Shown: piece by piece, positions 8,845 through 17,830 of the stretch
How positions within the stretch are numbered: position 1 is the first letter of the stretch
Layout of the letters: each line of letters opens with the position of its first letter
NCBI GenBank assembly: GCA_001931535.1
Contig: CP016211.1
Span: 248,001 to 312,000 of the forward strand
Reading direction: 5' to 3'
Source of the DNA: Minicystis rosea
GTDB lineage: Bacteria; Myxococcota_A; Polyangia; Polyangiales; Polyangiaceae
Length of the DNA: 64,000 bases
Program-made: the position numbers and the translations under genes
The notes under the pieces: generated by a model
Database searches by the model: none
Told to the model about the DNA's origin: nothing
Seen by the model: only the letters and a program-made list of their open reading frames with translations

Positions 8845-8973
8845 TCTCCGAGACGCGGGCTTTCTTCTCCGCGATCCTCATCCACGTCGTCGCTGTGGTC
8901 TGAAGATTCAACCGAAAGGGCGTCGAGCGCGCCGGGCGGCGATGGGAGGTCGATCGAGGAATCCTCGGCGATT

Positions 8974-9033
8974 TCGAGGGAGACCGACCGACGACGCGCG
9001 ACGCGCAGAAGCTTCGCCGGTCGCATCCCGAGC
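8974..9033. repeat. Dispersed 60-base intergenic repeat, copy A
   Basis: It starts TCGAGGGAGACCGA and ends CGGTCGCATCCCGAGC. By hand alignment it matches 21797-21856 at 53 of 60 positions without gaps. It lies between the kinase gene and lipA, in a 245-base gap with no gene. The arms around the centre form an imperfect inverted repeat. Confidence 0.6.
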
Positions 9034-9089
9034 CCGCTCGATCGGATGACCCCTGCACGCCGACCGAATCCACGCTAAAGAGGGCCCCG

Positions 9090-10115
9090 ATGTCCCGCTT
9101 CGCGCCGAAGCCCGAGTGGCTCAAGGTCCGCGCCCCCGGGGGCGACACCTATCACCACCTCAAGGAGACCTTCCGCAAGCTCGATCTGCACACGGTCTGC
9201 GAGGAGGCGCGCTGCCCCAACGTGGGCGAGTGCTGGCGCGAGGGCACCGCGACCGTGATGTTGCTCGGGGACGTCTGCACGCGCGGGTGCCGCTTCTGCG
9301 CGGTGACCACGGGCGATCCGCGCGGCGCGGTCGACGTGCGCGAGCCGGAGCACGTGGCCCGCGCGATTGCGCGGCTCGATCTCCAGTACGTCGTCATGAC
9401 GATGGTCGATCGCGACGACCTCCTCGACGGCGGCGCCGATCACGTCGCCCGCACGGTGCGCCGGCTGCGCAGCCTGCGGCCGGACATCCTCATCGAGACG
9501 CTCGTGGGCGATTTCCACGGCCACATGGACGCGGTCGACGTCATGGTCGACGCCGCGCCCGACGTGTTCGCGCACAACATCGAGACCGTCCGCCGGCTGA
9601 CGCGCACCGTGCGCGACGTGCGCTGCTCCTACGATCAATCGCTGGCGGTGCTGCGCCGCGCGCGCGCCCGGGCCGAGGCCGCGGGGCCGATGGATACGCC
9701 GCTCGGGCGCCGCTTGACCAAGAGCTCGATCATGGTCGGCCTCGGCGAGAGCGACGACGAGGTCATCGAGACCATGCGCGATCTGCGCGACGCCGGCGTC
9801 GACGTGGTCACCGTCGGCCAGTATCTTCGGCCCACGCCGAAGCACCACGAGGTGCTCCGCTTCGTGGAGCCGGCGACGTTCGCGGTCTACGAGAAGGCGG
9901 CCTTGGACATGGGCTTCCTCTACGCGGCCAGCGGGCCGCTCGTGCGTTCGAGCTACCGCGCGGCGGAGGTCTTCCTCCGCAGCCTGCTCGAGCGCGGCGA
10001 GGCCGCCCACGCGCCGCACGATCCCCGCTGGGTCGACGCCATGTTGACCGAGCGCGTGGAGCGCGCGCGCCGAGAGGCCGCGCGCGTCGCTGCAGAGCTG
10101 GGGGGGATGATGTGA
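9090..10115 (+). CDS. lipA: Lipoyl synthase
   Basis: A 341-residue radical SAM enzyme that inserts two sulfurs into protein-bound octanoyl groups to make the lipoyl cofactor. Both iron-sulfur sites are visible: the auxiliary-cluster motif CEEARCPNVGEC (C-x4-C-x5-C) near residue 37 and the radical SAM motif CTRGCRFC near residue 66. Other family segments are HNIETVRRLT, KSSIMVGLGE and the RSSYRA end. The length is normal. AGAGGG precedes the ATG. It lies upstream of the genes for a lipoyl-dependent 2-oxoacid dehydrogenase, whose E2 subunit would be one of its substrates. No lipB is seen in the window. Confidence 0.96.
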   Translation: MSRFAPKPEWLKVRAPGGDTYHHLKETFRKLDLHTVCEEARCPNVGECWREGTATVMLLGDVCTRGCRFCAVTTGDPRGAVDVREPEHVARAIARLDLQYVVMTMVDRDDLLDGGADHVARTVRRLRSLRPDILIETLVGDFHGHMDAVDVMVDAAPDVFAHNIETVRRLTRTVRDVRCSYDQSLAVLRRARARAEAAGPMDTPLGRRLTKSSIMVGLGESDDEVIETMRDLRDAGVDVVTVGQYLRPTPKHHEVLRFVEPATFAVYEKAALDMGFLYAASGPLVRSSYRAAEVFLRSLLERGEAAHAPHDPRWVDAMLTERVERARREAARVAAELGGMM

Positions 10116-10242
10116 CGCCGGCCACTTTGTCGGCGACGCGCCCTGATCCGGGATTGGTCCCGGCAGGGTCCTTGGTGCGCCGGGCTTGACGCGTTCCCGG
10201 GTTTGCCGGACCGTTGCAACGGACCCCAAGGGAGGAGACGTA

Positions 10243-10815
10243 ATGACCGCCCCCGACAAGACCCTCCTCGAGCGAGTCGCCCACGGCATCAGCCGTCCGG
10301 GCGGTACTGCGCCGATGGGGGTGAGCGCGTCGATCTTGACGCAAGCAGCGAAATCGTACGGTGCCCGACCCATCCTGGATGAGACAACCGTCCCCACCGG
10401 CTTCGATCCGGCAGCGGCGGCCCTCTTCGAAGCGACCATCGAAGCCGCGTTTTTGGTGGCCAACTCGGATGGTGTCTTCGACGACGAAGAGCGCGCGGCG
10501 TTCGAGTCCGTCGTGACGACGGCGTGCAACGGCCAAGTGCAAACCTCACAACTGTCGGCGCTCCTCGCGGATTTGCGCGAGCAGCTGTCCGACGACGGTA
10601 TCGAGAAGCGCGCGCGGATGGTGGCCCGCACCATCACCCGTCGCGATCACCAGCTCGAGGTGCTCCGCATCGCCGCGTTGATGGCGCACATCTCCGGCGG
10701 CGTGAGCGATCCTGAGCGCGACGTGCTCGATCATCTGTCGCGCGGCTTCGATCTCGAAGCCGAAGCCGTCGAGCGCGCGCTCACCGAAGCGCAGTCCGTC
10801 CTCAAAGCGAGCTGA
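10243..10815 (+). CDS. TerB-like protein
   Basis: A 190-residue soluble, acidic, helical protein. The region from about residue 60 on (EATIEAAFLVANSDGVFDDEERAAF ... MAHISGGVSDPERDVLDHL; quoted in parts) shows two copies of the hydrophobic-A-x-x-DG-x-D/E-x-E pattern of TerB/DjlA-type domains, which bind metal or act as adaptors. The ATG at 10243 is preceded by a strong GGAGGAG, which outweighs an in-frame start at 10186. It stands between lipA and the dehydrogenase genes on the same strand but has its own spacing, so operon membership is open. The biochemical role is unknown. Confidence 0.75.
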   Translation: MTAPDKTLLERVAHGISRPGGTAPMGVSASILTQAAKSYGARPILDETTVPTGFDPAAAALFEATIEAAFLVANSDGVFDDEERAAFESVVTTACNGQVQTSQLSALLADLREQLSDDGIEKRARMVARTITRRDHQLEVLRIAALMAHISGGVSDPERDVLDHLSRGFDLEAEAVERALTEAQSVLKAS

Positions 10816-10816
10816 G

Positions 10817-10892
10817 CACGATGGGGCCGCAACGGCCGCGTCGCGATGGGGCCGCAAGCGGCCCCAAAACCCCGGGCCGGACGAGCCGGCTC
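10817..10892. repeat. GC-rich palindromic repeats, small cluster
   Basis: It contains the hairpin GGGGCCGCAAGCGGCCCC and the hairpin-like CGGGCCGGACGAGCCGGC, plus a degenerate first unit. The same two palindromes recur in the larger array at 12467-12700. It begins just after the stop of the TerB-like gene and could also act in 3'-end formation. Confidence 0.75.
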
Positions 10893-11280
10893 TGATCGAA
10901 GCGAGCTGATCGCAGGCGCCGCTCGCTGCGGCGCCGCGGACCTCCGCGCCACGTCCATCGCGACATGATGCGTCGTGATCGCACGGCCCCTCTCGCGGCT
11001 CTGCGACGTGCGCTGTCGTGTTTCTCCTCACTGTCCGGCATGCTGGTCGTGAGCTCGTGCAGCGCATGCACAGTGCATGGACGGGACGCGAGCCGTCGGT
11101 GTCACGGCATCGATCCGTGGTGGCTGCGTAATGACGATCGCGGCGGAGCGGCTCGTGTTGCGTGCGTGAGTCGACGCGGTGTGTCGCGCGCCTGCAAATG
11201 CGAACCTCGTGGCAGAGGTGCAAAGCCTGCACGGTCGTGCTGGCGAGCGCGATGCCGTTTGACTAGTGTGCCCGCGCCTT
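10893..11280. other. Intergenic region upstream of the dehydrogenase genes
   Basis: No convincing gene. A short inverted repeat-like stretch (GGCGCCGCTCGCTGCGGCGCC, split as GGCGCCGC/GCGGCGCC arms, near 10915-10936) follows the hairpin cluster. A possible -10 element TAGTGT is at 11264-11269, just before the E1alpha start. Open frames here have no family features. Confidence 0.4.
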
Positions 11281-12465
11281 ATGAGCACCATGACCCAACC
11301 CCTGGTGAGCCCGGCCCCCGTCAACGCCAATGGAGGCGATCGCGCGCAAAACCCCGCGGCGCGGCATCCGCAAGACATCTACGCGGACGACGTGGTCAGG
11401 GTGCTGCGCGACGACGGCACGCTCGATCCGAAGACGGATCCGCACCTCCGCGAGGACGAGGTCACCGGCCTGTACCGAGCGCTCCTGCGCACGCGCATGC
11501 TCGACGATCGCCTCACGGCGATTCAGCGGCAGGGGCGCATCGGGTTCCACATCGGCTCGCTCGGTGAGGAGGCGGCCATCCTCGGCAGCGCGTTCGCGCT
11601 CCGCCCGCAGGACTGGTTGTTCCCCTGCTACCGCGAGTTCGGCGGCGCGCTCCTCCGTGGCTTCCCGCTGCAGCGCTACGTCGACAACATGTTCGGCAAC
11701 CAGAACGATCCGGCCAAGGGCCGGCAGATGCCGGATCACTACTGCTACCGCGCGGCCAAGGTCACCTCCGTCAGCTCGCCGATCGGCACGCAGATCACGC
11801 AGGCCGTCGGCTTCGCCTGGGCCGCCAAGCTCAAGCACGAGGATCTCGTCAGCCTCGTCTACTTCGGCGAGGGCGCCACGAGCTCCAGCGAGTTCCACAA
11901 CGGGATGAACTTCGCCGGTGTCTACAAGGCCCCGTGCGTCCTCTTCTGCCGCAACAACGGCTGGGCCATCAGCGTGCCCACCGAGCGGCAGACCGCGAGC
12001 GCCGGCTTCGCCGTGAAGGCCGAGGCCTACGGCATCCCGGGCGTGCGCGTCGACGGCAACGATCTCTTCGCCGTCATCAAGGTGACGCGCGACGCGATCG
12101 CGCGCGCCGCGCGCGGCGAGGGCCCGACGATGATCGAAGCGCTGACCTACCGCCTCTCCGGTCACTCGACGAGCGACGATCCCAAGGCCTACCGCCCCGA
12201 GCAGTGGCTCGAGCCGTGGCGCCGGCAGGATCCGATCGCGCGCGTGCGCCGCCACTTGGAGCGCACCGGCACCTGGAGCGACGCCAAGGACAAGGAGGTC
12301 GAGGCCGAGGTCGACACCGAGCTGCGCGCCGCCGTGGCCGTGGCCGAGAAGACGCCCGCGCCGCCGATCGACTCGCTCTTCGACGACGTCTTCGCCGAGC
12401 TGCCCTGGCACCTGGTCGAGCAGCGCGAGCAACTCCGCAAGGGGACGCGGGCCAAGGGCCACTGA
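11281..12465 (+). CDS. bkdA1: Branched-chain 2-oxoacid dehydrogenase E1 component, alpha subunit
   Basis: A 394-residue thiamine-diphosphate-dependent subunit that decarboxylates branched-chain 2-oxoacids and hands the acyl group to lipoyl-E2. The ThDP motif runs from GEGATSSSEFHNGMNFA to the NN pair in CRNNGWAIS. The loop SGHSTSDDPKAYRP closely resembles the regulatory loop of branched-chain (not pyruvate) E1alpha. The ATG at 11281 has no clear ribosome site; a TAGTGT element 11 bases upstream suggests a very short leader. In Myxococcus xanthus the esg locus encodes such E1 subunits, needed for branched fatty acids and development. Pyruvate is an alternative substrate that sequence alone cannot exclude. 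Confidence 0.9.
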   Translation: MSTMTQPLVSPAPVNANGGDRAQNPAARHPQDIYADDVVRVLRDDGTLDPKTDPHLREDEVTGLYRALLRTRMLDDRLTAIQRQGRIGFHIGSLGEEAAILGSAFALRPQDWLFPCYREFGGALLRGFPLQRYVDNMFGNQNDPAKGRQMPDHYCYRAAKVTSVSSPIGTQITQAVGFAWAAKLKHEDLVSLVYFGEGATSSSEFHNGMNFAGVYKAPCVLFCRNNGWAISVPTERQTASAGFAVKAEAYGIPGVRVDGNDLFAVIKVTRDAIARAARGEGPTMIEALTYRLSGHSTSDDPKAYRPEQWLEPWRRQDPIARVRRHLERTGTWSDAKDKEVEAEVDTELRAAVAVAEKTPAPPIDSLFDDVFAELPWHLVEQREQLRKGTRAKGH

Positions 12466-12466
12466 T

Positions 12467-12700
12467 CACGATGGGGCCGCAAGCGGCCCTTGGTCACGAT
12501 GGGGCCGCAAGCGGCCCCAAACCCCGGGCCGCGAGCGGCCCAAACCCGGGCCGGACGAGCCGGCCCTGGTTGCACGGTGGGGCCGCAGGTGGCTCCAAAC
12601 CCGGGCCGGACGAGCCGGCCCTTGGTCACGATGGGGCCGCGAGCGGCGGCCCCGATTTCACGATGGGGCCGCAGGCGGTCCCAAACGCGGGCTGGGCGGC
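12467..12700. repeat. Array of GC-rich palindromes between E1alpha and E1beta genes
   Basis: About six related units start with or near CACGATGGGGCCGC and form hairpins such as GGGGCCGCAAGCGGCCCC. Two units also carry GGGCCGGACGAGCCGGCCC, a second perfect hairpin. The array fills most of the 307-base gap between two subunit genes that are normally adjacent. A smaller cluster of the same family is at 10817-10892. No protein is encoded. Confidence 0.85.
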
Positions 12701-12772
12701 GGTGAGCATCCCGCAGCGAGCGCCCCGATGAAGACTCTTCGGTAGACCGACGATCCAGGGAGAAGACCAAGC

Positions 12773-13747
12773 ATGTCTCAGATGAACATGGTCCAGGCCA
12801 TCAACGACGCGCTCCGCTTCGAGATGCGGCGCGACAACCGCGTCGTGGTGCTGGGCGAGGACGTGGGCAAGGTCGGCGGCGTGTTCCGCGTCACGCAGGG
12901 GCTCTTCGACGAGTTCGGTGACGATCGCGTGATCGACACGCCGCTCTCGGAGGGCGGCATCATCGGCACGGCCATCGGCATGGCGCTCTACGGCCTCGTG
13001 CCCGTGCCCGAGATCCAGTTCGCCGACTTCATCTTCCCCGCCTACGACCAGATCGTGTCCGAGGTGGCGAAGATGCGTTATCGCTCCGGCGGCGAGTACG
13101 CGTCGAAGCTCGTGATCCGCACGCCCGTGGGCGGCGGCATCCGCGGCGGTCACTATCACTCGCAGTCGCCCGAGGCGCAGTTCATCCACGTGGCCGGCCT
13201 CAAGGTGGTCTGCCCGTCGAACCCGGCGGACGCGAAGGGCCTGCTCCTCGCGTCGATCCGCGATCCCGATCCGGTGCTCTTCTTCGAGCCGAAGCGCATC
13301 TACCGCGCGGCCAAGGGCGACGTGCCCGAGGGCGATTACACGGTGCCGCTCGGCAAGGCCAAGGTGGTCAAGCCCGGCAAGAACGTGACGATCGTGACCT
13401 GGGGCGCGATGCTGTACGAGTCGCTCGAGGCGGCCAACCAGGCCGCGGCGCAGGGCATCGACGTCGAGGTCGTCGACCTGCGCACGCTCTGGCCGCTCGA
13501 CGTCGACACCATCGTCGAGTCGGTGAAGAAGACCGGCCGCGTGGTGGTGGTGCACGAGGCGCCGAAGAGCTGCGGGCTCGGCGCGGAGATCGTCTCGCTG
13601 GTGAACGAGAAGGCGTTCCTCCACCTGGAGGCGCCGCCGGTGCGCGTCACGGGCTTCGACACGCCGTTCCCGTACACGCTCGAGAACGAGTACCTCCCGC
13701 TCGCTCACCGCATCCTGCCCGCCATCGTCGAGACCGCGAGGTACTGA
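12773..13747 (+). CDS. bkdA2: Branched-chain 2-oxoacid dehydrogenase E1 component, beta subunit
   Basis: A 324-residue subunit that completes the E1 heterotetramer. Family segments are LGEDVGKVGGVFRVT near residue 27, DTPLSEGGIIGTAIGMAL, RSGGEYASKLVIRTPVGGG, the HSQSPEAQFIH stretch and the C-terminal VVVVHEAPKSCGLGAEI. Length is typical. The start ATG is in a gap filled upstream by palindromic repeats, so its expression may be separated from E1alpha. The stop is followed after three bases by the E2 gene. Confidence 0.93.
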   Translation: MSQMNMVQAINDALRFEMRRDNRVVVLGEDVGKVGGVFRVTQGLFDEFGDDRVIDTPLSEGGIIGTAIGMALYGLVPVPEIQFADFIFPAYDQIVSEVAKMRYRSGGEYASKLVIRTPVGGGIRGGHYHSQSPEAQFIHVAGLKVVCPSNPADAKGLLLASIRDPDPVLFFEPKRIYRAAKGDVPEGDYTVPLGKAKVVKPGKNVTIVTWGAMLYESLEAANQAAAQGIDVEVVDLRTLWPLDVDTIVESVKKTGRVVVVHEAPKSCGLGAEIVSLVNEKAFLHLEAPPVRVTGFDTPFPYTLENEYLPLAHRILPAIVETARY

Positions 13748-13750
13748 TCG

Positions 13751-15166
13751 ATGAAGACCTACGAGTTCAAGCTGCCCGACATCGGCGAGGGCGTGACCGA
13801 GGGCGAGATCGTCAAATGGCTGATCTCGCCGGGCGATGCGGTGGCCGAAGATCAGCCGATCGTCGAAGTGATGACCGACAAGGCGACCGTCACCATCACC
13901 GCGCCGAAGGCCGGCAAGGTGCTGGAGACGCGCGGCTCCGTGGGCGGGATCGTGCCCGTGCACTCGGTGCTGGTGGTGTTCGATCTCGGCGGCGACGCGC
14001 CGGCCACGGCGACGCAGGCCGAGCCCGAGAAGAAGGGCGAGCCGGCGGCGACGGCGGTGGGCGACATCAAGGAGAGCCTGCCGGGGATGAACCTGATGAG
14101 CGCGGCCCCGGCGCCGGTGCACGTCAACGGCCACGCCAAGACGGCGAGCTACTTCAACGACAAGCCGCTGGCCACGCCGGCGACGCGCGCCCTCGCGCGC
14201 GAGCTCGGGATCGATCTGCGCACCGTCCCGCCCACCGGCCCCTACGGCCGCGTGACCAAGGACGATCTGCGCGCGCACGGGCAGGGCTCGTCGCCCGCGA
14301 CGACGGTCGCGCCGATGGCGCAGCGCGTGCCGGATCTGCGGCCCGTCGCGGACTCCACGCCGCGCCCCGAGCCGACCGCGCCGCAGGCGCGCACCGTGGT
14401 GGAGCCCGCGGCTCCCTCGCCGGTGACGACGCGCGCGCCGATGAAGATCGCCCCCTCCGCCGAGCTCGAGGAGCGGACCCCGCTCCGCGGCGTGCGCAAG
14501 CGGATCTTCGAGGGCATGACGCGCTCGAAGCACACGGCGGCGCACTTCACCTTCGTCGAGGAGTGCGACGTCACGGCGCTCAAGGATCTCCGCGCGCGCC
14601 TGCGCCCCGCGGCCGAGAAGGCGGGCGTGAAGCTCACGTTCCTGCCCTTCATCGTGAAGGCCACGGTCGCCGCGCTGAAGAAGCACCCCTCGCTCAACAG
14701 CGCCTTCGACGAGTCCACGCAGGAGATCGTGACCCGTCGGTACTACGACATCGGCATCGCCTCCGCGACCGAGGCCGGCCTGATCGTGCCGGTCGTGCGC
14801 GACGCCGATCGGAAGAGCATCCTCGACGTGGCGCGCGACATCCAGCGGCTCGGCGAGGACACCAAGGCGGGCAAGGTCAGCCCGGCGGATCTCGGTGGAT
14901 CGACCTTCACCATCACCTCGCTGGGCGCGCAGGGCGGCCTCTTCGCCACGCCGATCCTGAACTTCCCCGAGGTGGGGATCCTCGGCGTGCACCAGATGAA
15001 GCAGAAGCCGGTCGTGCGCGATGGGCAGATCGTCATCGGTGACGTGATGCTGCTCTCGCTCTCGTTCGATCACCGCATCATCGACGGGCACGTGGGCGCG
15101 GCGTTCGCATACGAGATCATCGGCTATCTCCAAGACCCGGATCGGCTGTTCCTCGAAATGGCCTGA
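13751..15166 (+). CDS. bkdB: Branched-chain 2-oxoacid dehydrogenase E2 (dihydrolipoamide acyltransferase)
   Basis: A 471-residue E2. The N-terminal lipoyl domain has the lipoylated lysine in EVMTDKATVTI near residue 46. A linker follows, then a peripheral-subunit binding domain near residues 138-178 (ATPATRALARELGID, GPYGRVTKDD), a Pro/Ala/Thr-rich linker, and the catalytic acyltransferase core ending in the DHRxxDG motif (SFDHRIIDGHVGAAF). One lipoyl domain and the MTDKAT form fit branched-chain E2. It starts three bases after the E1beta stop. No E3 (dihydrolipoamide dehydrogenase) gene is in the window, so E3 must be supplied from elsewhere. Confidence 0.93.
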   Translation: MKTYEFKLPDIGEGVTEGEIVKWLISPGDAVAEDQPIVEVMTDKATVTITAPKAGKVLETRGSVGGIVPVHSVLVVFDLGGDAPATATQAEPEKKGEPAATAVGDIKESLPGMNLMSAAPAPVHVNGHAKTASYFNDKPLATPATRALARELGIDLRTVPPTGPYGRVTKDDLRAHGQGSSPATTVAPMAQRVPDLRPVADSTPRPEPTAPQARTVVEPAAPSPVTTRAPMKIAPSAELEERTPLRGVRKRIFEGMTRSKHTAAHFTFVEECDVTALKDLRARLRPAAEKAGVKLTFLPFIVKATVAALKKHPSLNSAFDESTQEIVTRRYYDIGIASATEAGLIVPVVRDADRKSILDVARDIQRLGEDTKAGKVSPADLGGSTFTITSLGAQGGLFATPILNFPEVGILGVHQMKQKPVVRDGQIVIGDVMLLSLSFDHRIIDGHVGAAFAYEIIGYLQDPDRLFLEMA

Positions 15167-15186
15167 GCTTGCACGGCGGGGGGATC

Positions 15187-16803
15187 GTGGACGAATCGAG
15201 CGAGGCCGCCGAGGCGATCGCGACGCTGCGGGACGAGCAGCGTCGCGCCGAGGCGGCCGTGCGCGCCAGCGAAGAGCGCTTCCGCGTGGTGGCGCGCGCG
15301 ACCAACGACGCCATCTGGGAGATGGATCTCGTCACGGGCGAGGTCGTCCGCGGTGACACGTTCGCCGCGCTCTTCGGCTATCGCCCCGAGGAGGTCGGCA
15401 AGGACGTCGCGTGGTGGCGCGCGCGCGTCCACCCCGAGGACGGCCCGCGCATCGACGCAGGGCAGGTCGCGTGGCAGGCGAACGGCGGTGACACGTACGC
15501 CGACGAGTACCGCTTCCGCCGCGCCGACGGGACGTGGGCCCACGTCTTCGATCGCGCCGTGCTGATGCGCGACGCCACCGGCGTGCCGGTGCGCGTCATC
15601 GGCGCGATGATGGACATCAGCGAGCGCAAGCAGATGGAGGTGAAGCTCTCGCTCGCCGATCGCTTGGCCTCGCTCGGCACGCTGGCGGCGGGCGTGGCGC
15701 ACGAGATCAACAACCCGCTCTCGTACGTGATCAACAACGTGCGCCTCGTGGAAGAGCGGCTCGTGAAGCTCGCCGAGGAGGCCGACGCCACCTCGGTCAC
15801 GACGCTCCGCGAGGCGCTCACTGCGGCGGCCGCCGCGCTCGACGAAGCCCGCGAGGGCGCCGAGCGCGTGCATCGCATCGTCTGCGATCTCAAGACCTTC
15901 GCCCGCGCCGAGGAGGATCGGCGCCGCGTCGTCGACGTGCGCCGCGTCCTCGAAGCCGCGCTCCATTTGGCCGAGCACGACATACGCCGCCGCGCCCGCT
16001 TGGTCCGCGAGATCGAGGACCTGCCGCCCGTGCTCGCCAACGAAGCGCGGCTCGGGCAGGTGTTCCTCACGCTCGTCGTCAACGCCGCCGAGTCCATCCC
16101 GCCCGGCGCCGCCGACGCCAACACCGTGCGCGTGGTCGCCCGTCGCGCCGACGGCGATCGCGTCGTCATCGAGGTCATCGACACCGGCACGGGCATCTCG
16201 GCCGAAGCGCGGGGGCGCGTGTTCGAGCCGTTCTTCAGCGCGCGGGCGTCCGGCGAGCGCAAGGGCATCGGCCTCTCCATCTGCCACGCCATCGTCACCG
16301 CCCTCGGCGGCGACATCGAGGTCGACAGCGAGATCGGCCGCGGCACCTGCTTCCGCGTGATCCTCCCCGCCGTCGCGAGCGCGCCGGCCGTCGCGCCGCC
16401 TCCGCCGCCGCGCCCCGCGTCGAGCCGGCCTCCGGCGGCGCCGCGCGCGGGGCGCGTGCTCGTGGTCGACGACGAGCCCATGGTCGGCCGCATGGTCGAG
16501 CGCGCGCTCGGCCAGGTGCACAAGATCCAGAGCGTCACCTCGGGCAAGGACGCGCTCGATCGTCTCAACGCGGGCGAGCGGTGGGACGTGATCCTCTGCG
16601 ATCTCATGATGCCGTCGATGACGGGGATGGACCTCCACGATCGCATCGTCGCGCTCGATCCCGCGCAAGCCGAGCGGATGGTGTTCCTCTCCGGCGGCGC
16701 GTTCACGCGGCGCGCCCGCGAGTTCCTGGAGGGGCACCCTTCGCTCGAGAAGCCCTTCGATCTGCGCGCGCTCGAAGCCGTGATCCAAGCGCGCCTCCGC
16801 TGA
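15187..16803 (+). CDS. PAS-containing hybrid histidine kinase
   Basis: About 538 residues. A PAS/PAC sensor occupies roughly residues 22-150 (ERFRVVARATNDAIWEMD, MDISERKQMEV). The HisKA domain has the phospho-accepting histidine in AAGVAHEINNPL near 172. HATPase boxes follow (NAAESIPPG, DTGTGISAEARGRVFEPFFS, GIGLSICHAIVTALGG). A receiver domain at about 425-538 (VLVVDDEPMVGRMV, phosphorylatable Asp in ILCDLMMPS) ends the protein. No membrane segment is seen, so it is probably cytoplasmic. Start GTG 15187 has a GGGGGG run upstream; TTG 15169 is an alternative two bases after the E2 stop. Either way it is likely cotranscribed with the dehydrogenase genes. There is no DNA-binding output domain. 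Confidence 0.9.
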   Translation: MDESSEAAEAIATLRDEQRRAEAAVRASEERFRVVARATNDAIWEMDLVTGEVVRGDTFAALFGYRPEEVGKDVAWWRARVHPEDGPRIDAGQVAWQANGGDTYADEYRFRRADGTWAHVFDRAVLMRDATGVPVRVIGAMMDISERKQMEVKLSLADRLASLGTLAAGVAHEINNPLSYVINNVRLVEERLVKLAEEADATSVTTLREALTAAAAALDEAREGAERVHRIVCDLKTFARAEEDRRRVVDVRRVLEAALHLAEHDIRRRARLVREIEDLPPVLANEARLGQVFLTLVVNAAESIPPGAADANTVRVVARRADGDRVVIEVIDTGTGISAEARGRVFEPFFSARASGERKGIGLSICHAIVTALGGDIEVDSEIGRGTCFRVILPAVASAPAVAPPPPPRPASSRPPAAPRAGRVLVVDDEPMVGRMVERALGQVHKIQSVTSGKDALDRLNAGERWDVILCDLMMPSMTGMDLHDRIVALDPAQAERMVFLSGGAFTRRAREFLEGHPSLEKPFDLRALEAVIQARLR

Positions 16804-16846
16804 TCCCGATGCCCCTCGCGGGCAGATTCGGTTAGTGTCGAGCGCG

Positions 16847-17779
16847 ATGCGCGCGGACACGTTCCAGCTCAAGGTCGAGGACGGCAAAGAGATCTTCGTC
16901 TACCGCTTCCAGCCCGACGAAGGGCAGAAGCCGAAGGCGATCGTCCACGTGGCCCACGGCATGGCCGAGCACGGGGCGCGCTACGCGCGCTTCGCCGAGG
17001 CGCTCACCGCAAAGGGCTACGTCGTCTACGCCAACGATCACCGCGGCCACGGCAAGACCGCGAACGGCGACGGCGAGCTCGGCTACTTCGCGGACGCGCG
17101 CGGCTTCTCGCGCGCCGTGCAGGATCTCCAGCAGCTCGTGGTCCACGAGAAGGGGCAGCACCCGGGGCTTCCGCTCTTCCTCTTCGGCCACAGCATGGGC
17201 TCGTTCCTCACGCAGGCCTTCCTCGTCGAGTTCGGCTCGTCGGTGCGCGGCGCCATCCTCTCGGGCTCCAACGGCAAGCCCAACGCGCTGGCGCAGGCGG
17301 GGCGCGTCGTGGCCCGCCTCGAGCGGGCGCGCCTCGGCCCGAAGGGCAAGAGCCGCCTCCTCACCTCCTTGAGCTTCGACGACTTCAACAAGGCTTTCAA
17401 ACCGAACCGGACGAGCTTCGATTGGCTCTCCCGCGACGAGGCCGAGGTCGACAAGTACATCGCCGATCCGCTCTGCGGCTTCATGGTGACCACGCAGCTC
17501 TGGGTCGATCTGCTCGACGGCACCGCCGAGATGTCCGACCCCGCCGGCCAAGCGCTCATCCCGAAGGATCTGCCCATCTACATCTTCGCCGGCAGCGAAG
17601 ATCCGGTGGGCGGCAAGACCCGCGGCTTGCAGCAGCTCGTCGCGGCCTACCGCGCCGCCGGCATCAAGGACGTGAGCCACAAGTTCTACCCCGGCGGCCG
17701 GCACGAGATGCTGAACGAGACGAACCGGGACGAGGTCACGCGCGACGTCATCGCCTGGCTCGACGCCCACGCGGGGTGA
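16847..17779 (+). CDS. Alpha/beta hydrolase, monoacylglycerol-lipase-like
   Basis: A 310-residue serine hydrolase of the serine-aminopeptidase (Hydrolase_4) type. The oxyanion segment HVAHGMAEHGARY is near residue 35, YANDHRGHGKT is typical of lysophospholipases and monoglyceride lipases, and the nucleophile is in GHSMGS near residue 115. The Asp in GSEDPVGG and the His in PGGRHEMLNE complete the triad. No signal peptide. The ATG at 16847 is chosen over GTG 16835; TAGTGT at 16833-16838 looks like a -10 element just upstream, implying a short leader. The substrate is unproven. Confidence 0.88.
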   Translation: MRADTFQLKVEDGKEIFVYRFQPDEGQKPKAIVHVAHGMAEHGARYARFAEALTAKGYVVYANDHRGHGKTANGDGELGYFADARGFSRAVQDLQQLVVHEKGQHPGLPLFLFGHSMGSFLTQAFLVEFGSSVRGAILSGSNGKPNALAQAGRVVARLERARLGPKGKSRLLTSLSFDDFNKAFKPNRTSFDWLSRDEAEVDKYIADPLCGFMVTTQLWVDLLDGTAEMSDPAGQALIPKDLPIYIFAGSEDPVGGKTRGLQQLVAAYRAAGIKDVSHKFYPGGRHEMLNETNRDEVTRDVIAWLDAHAG

Positions 17780-17795
17780 GGCCCCACACGCTTCA

Positions 17796-17824
17796 TTGAC
17801 GTCGGCGAAGAGCGCTGAAATTCT
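17796..17824 (+). promoter_or_regulatory. Candidate promoter close to the start codon
   Basis: TTGACG at 17796-17801 and AATTCT at 17819-17824 are 17 bases apart. The ATG at 17831 is six bases after the -10-like element, so the transcript would be leaderless or nearly so. Found by eye. Confidence 0.3.
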
Positions 17825-17830
17825 CCTCAC

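Noticed and set aside
10965..11567. Possible 200-residue gene before E1alpha
   Set aside because: It overlaps the E1alpha start in another frame and has no family features.
10817..12700. The repeat clusters as a CRISPR array
   Set aside because: Units are palindromic, of varying spacing, with no unique spacers of constant length and no cas genes.
12490..12731. Short repeated peptides encoded in the palindrome array
   Set aside because: They exist only because the hairpin units repeat; no start site or family content.
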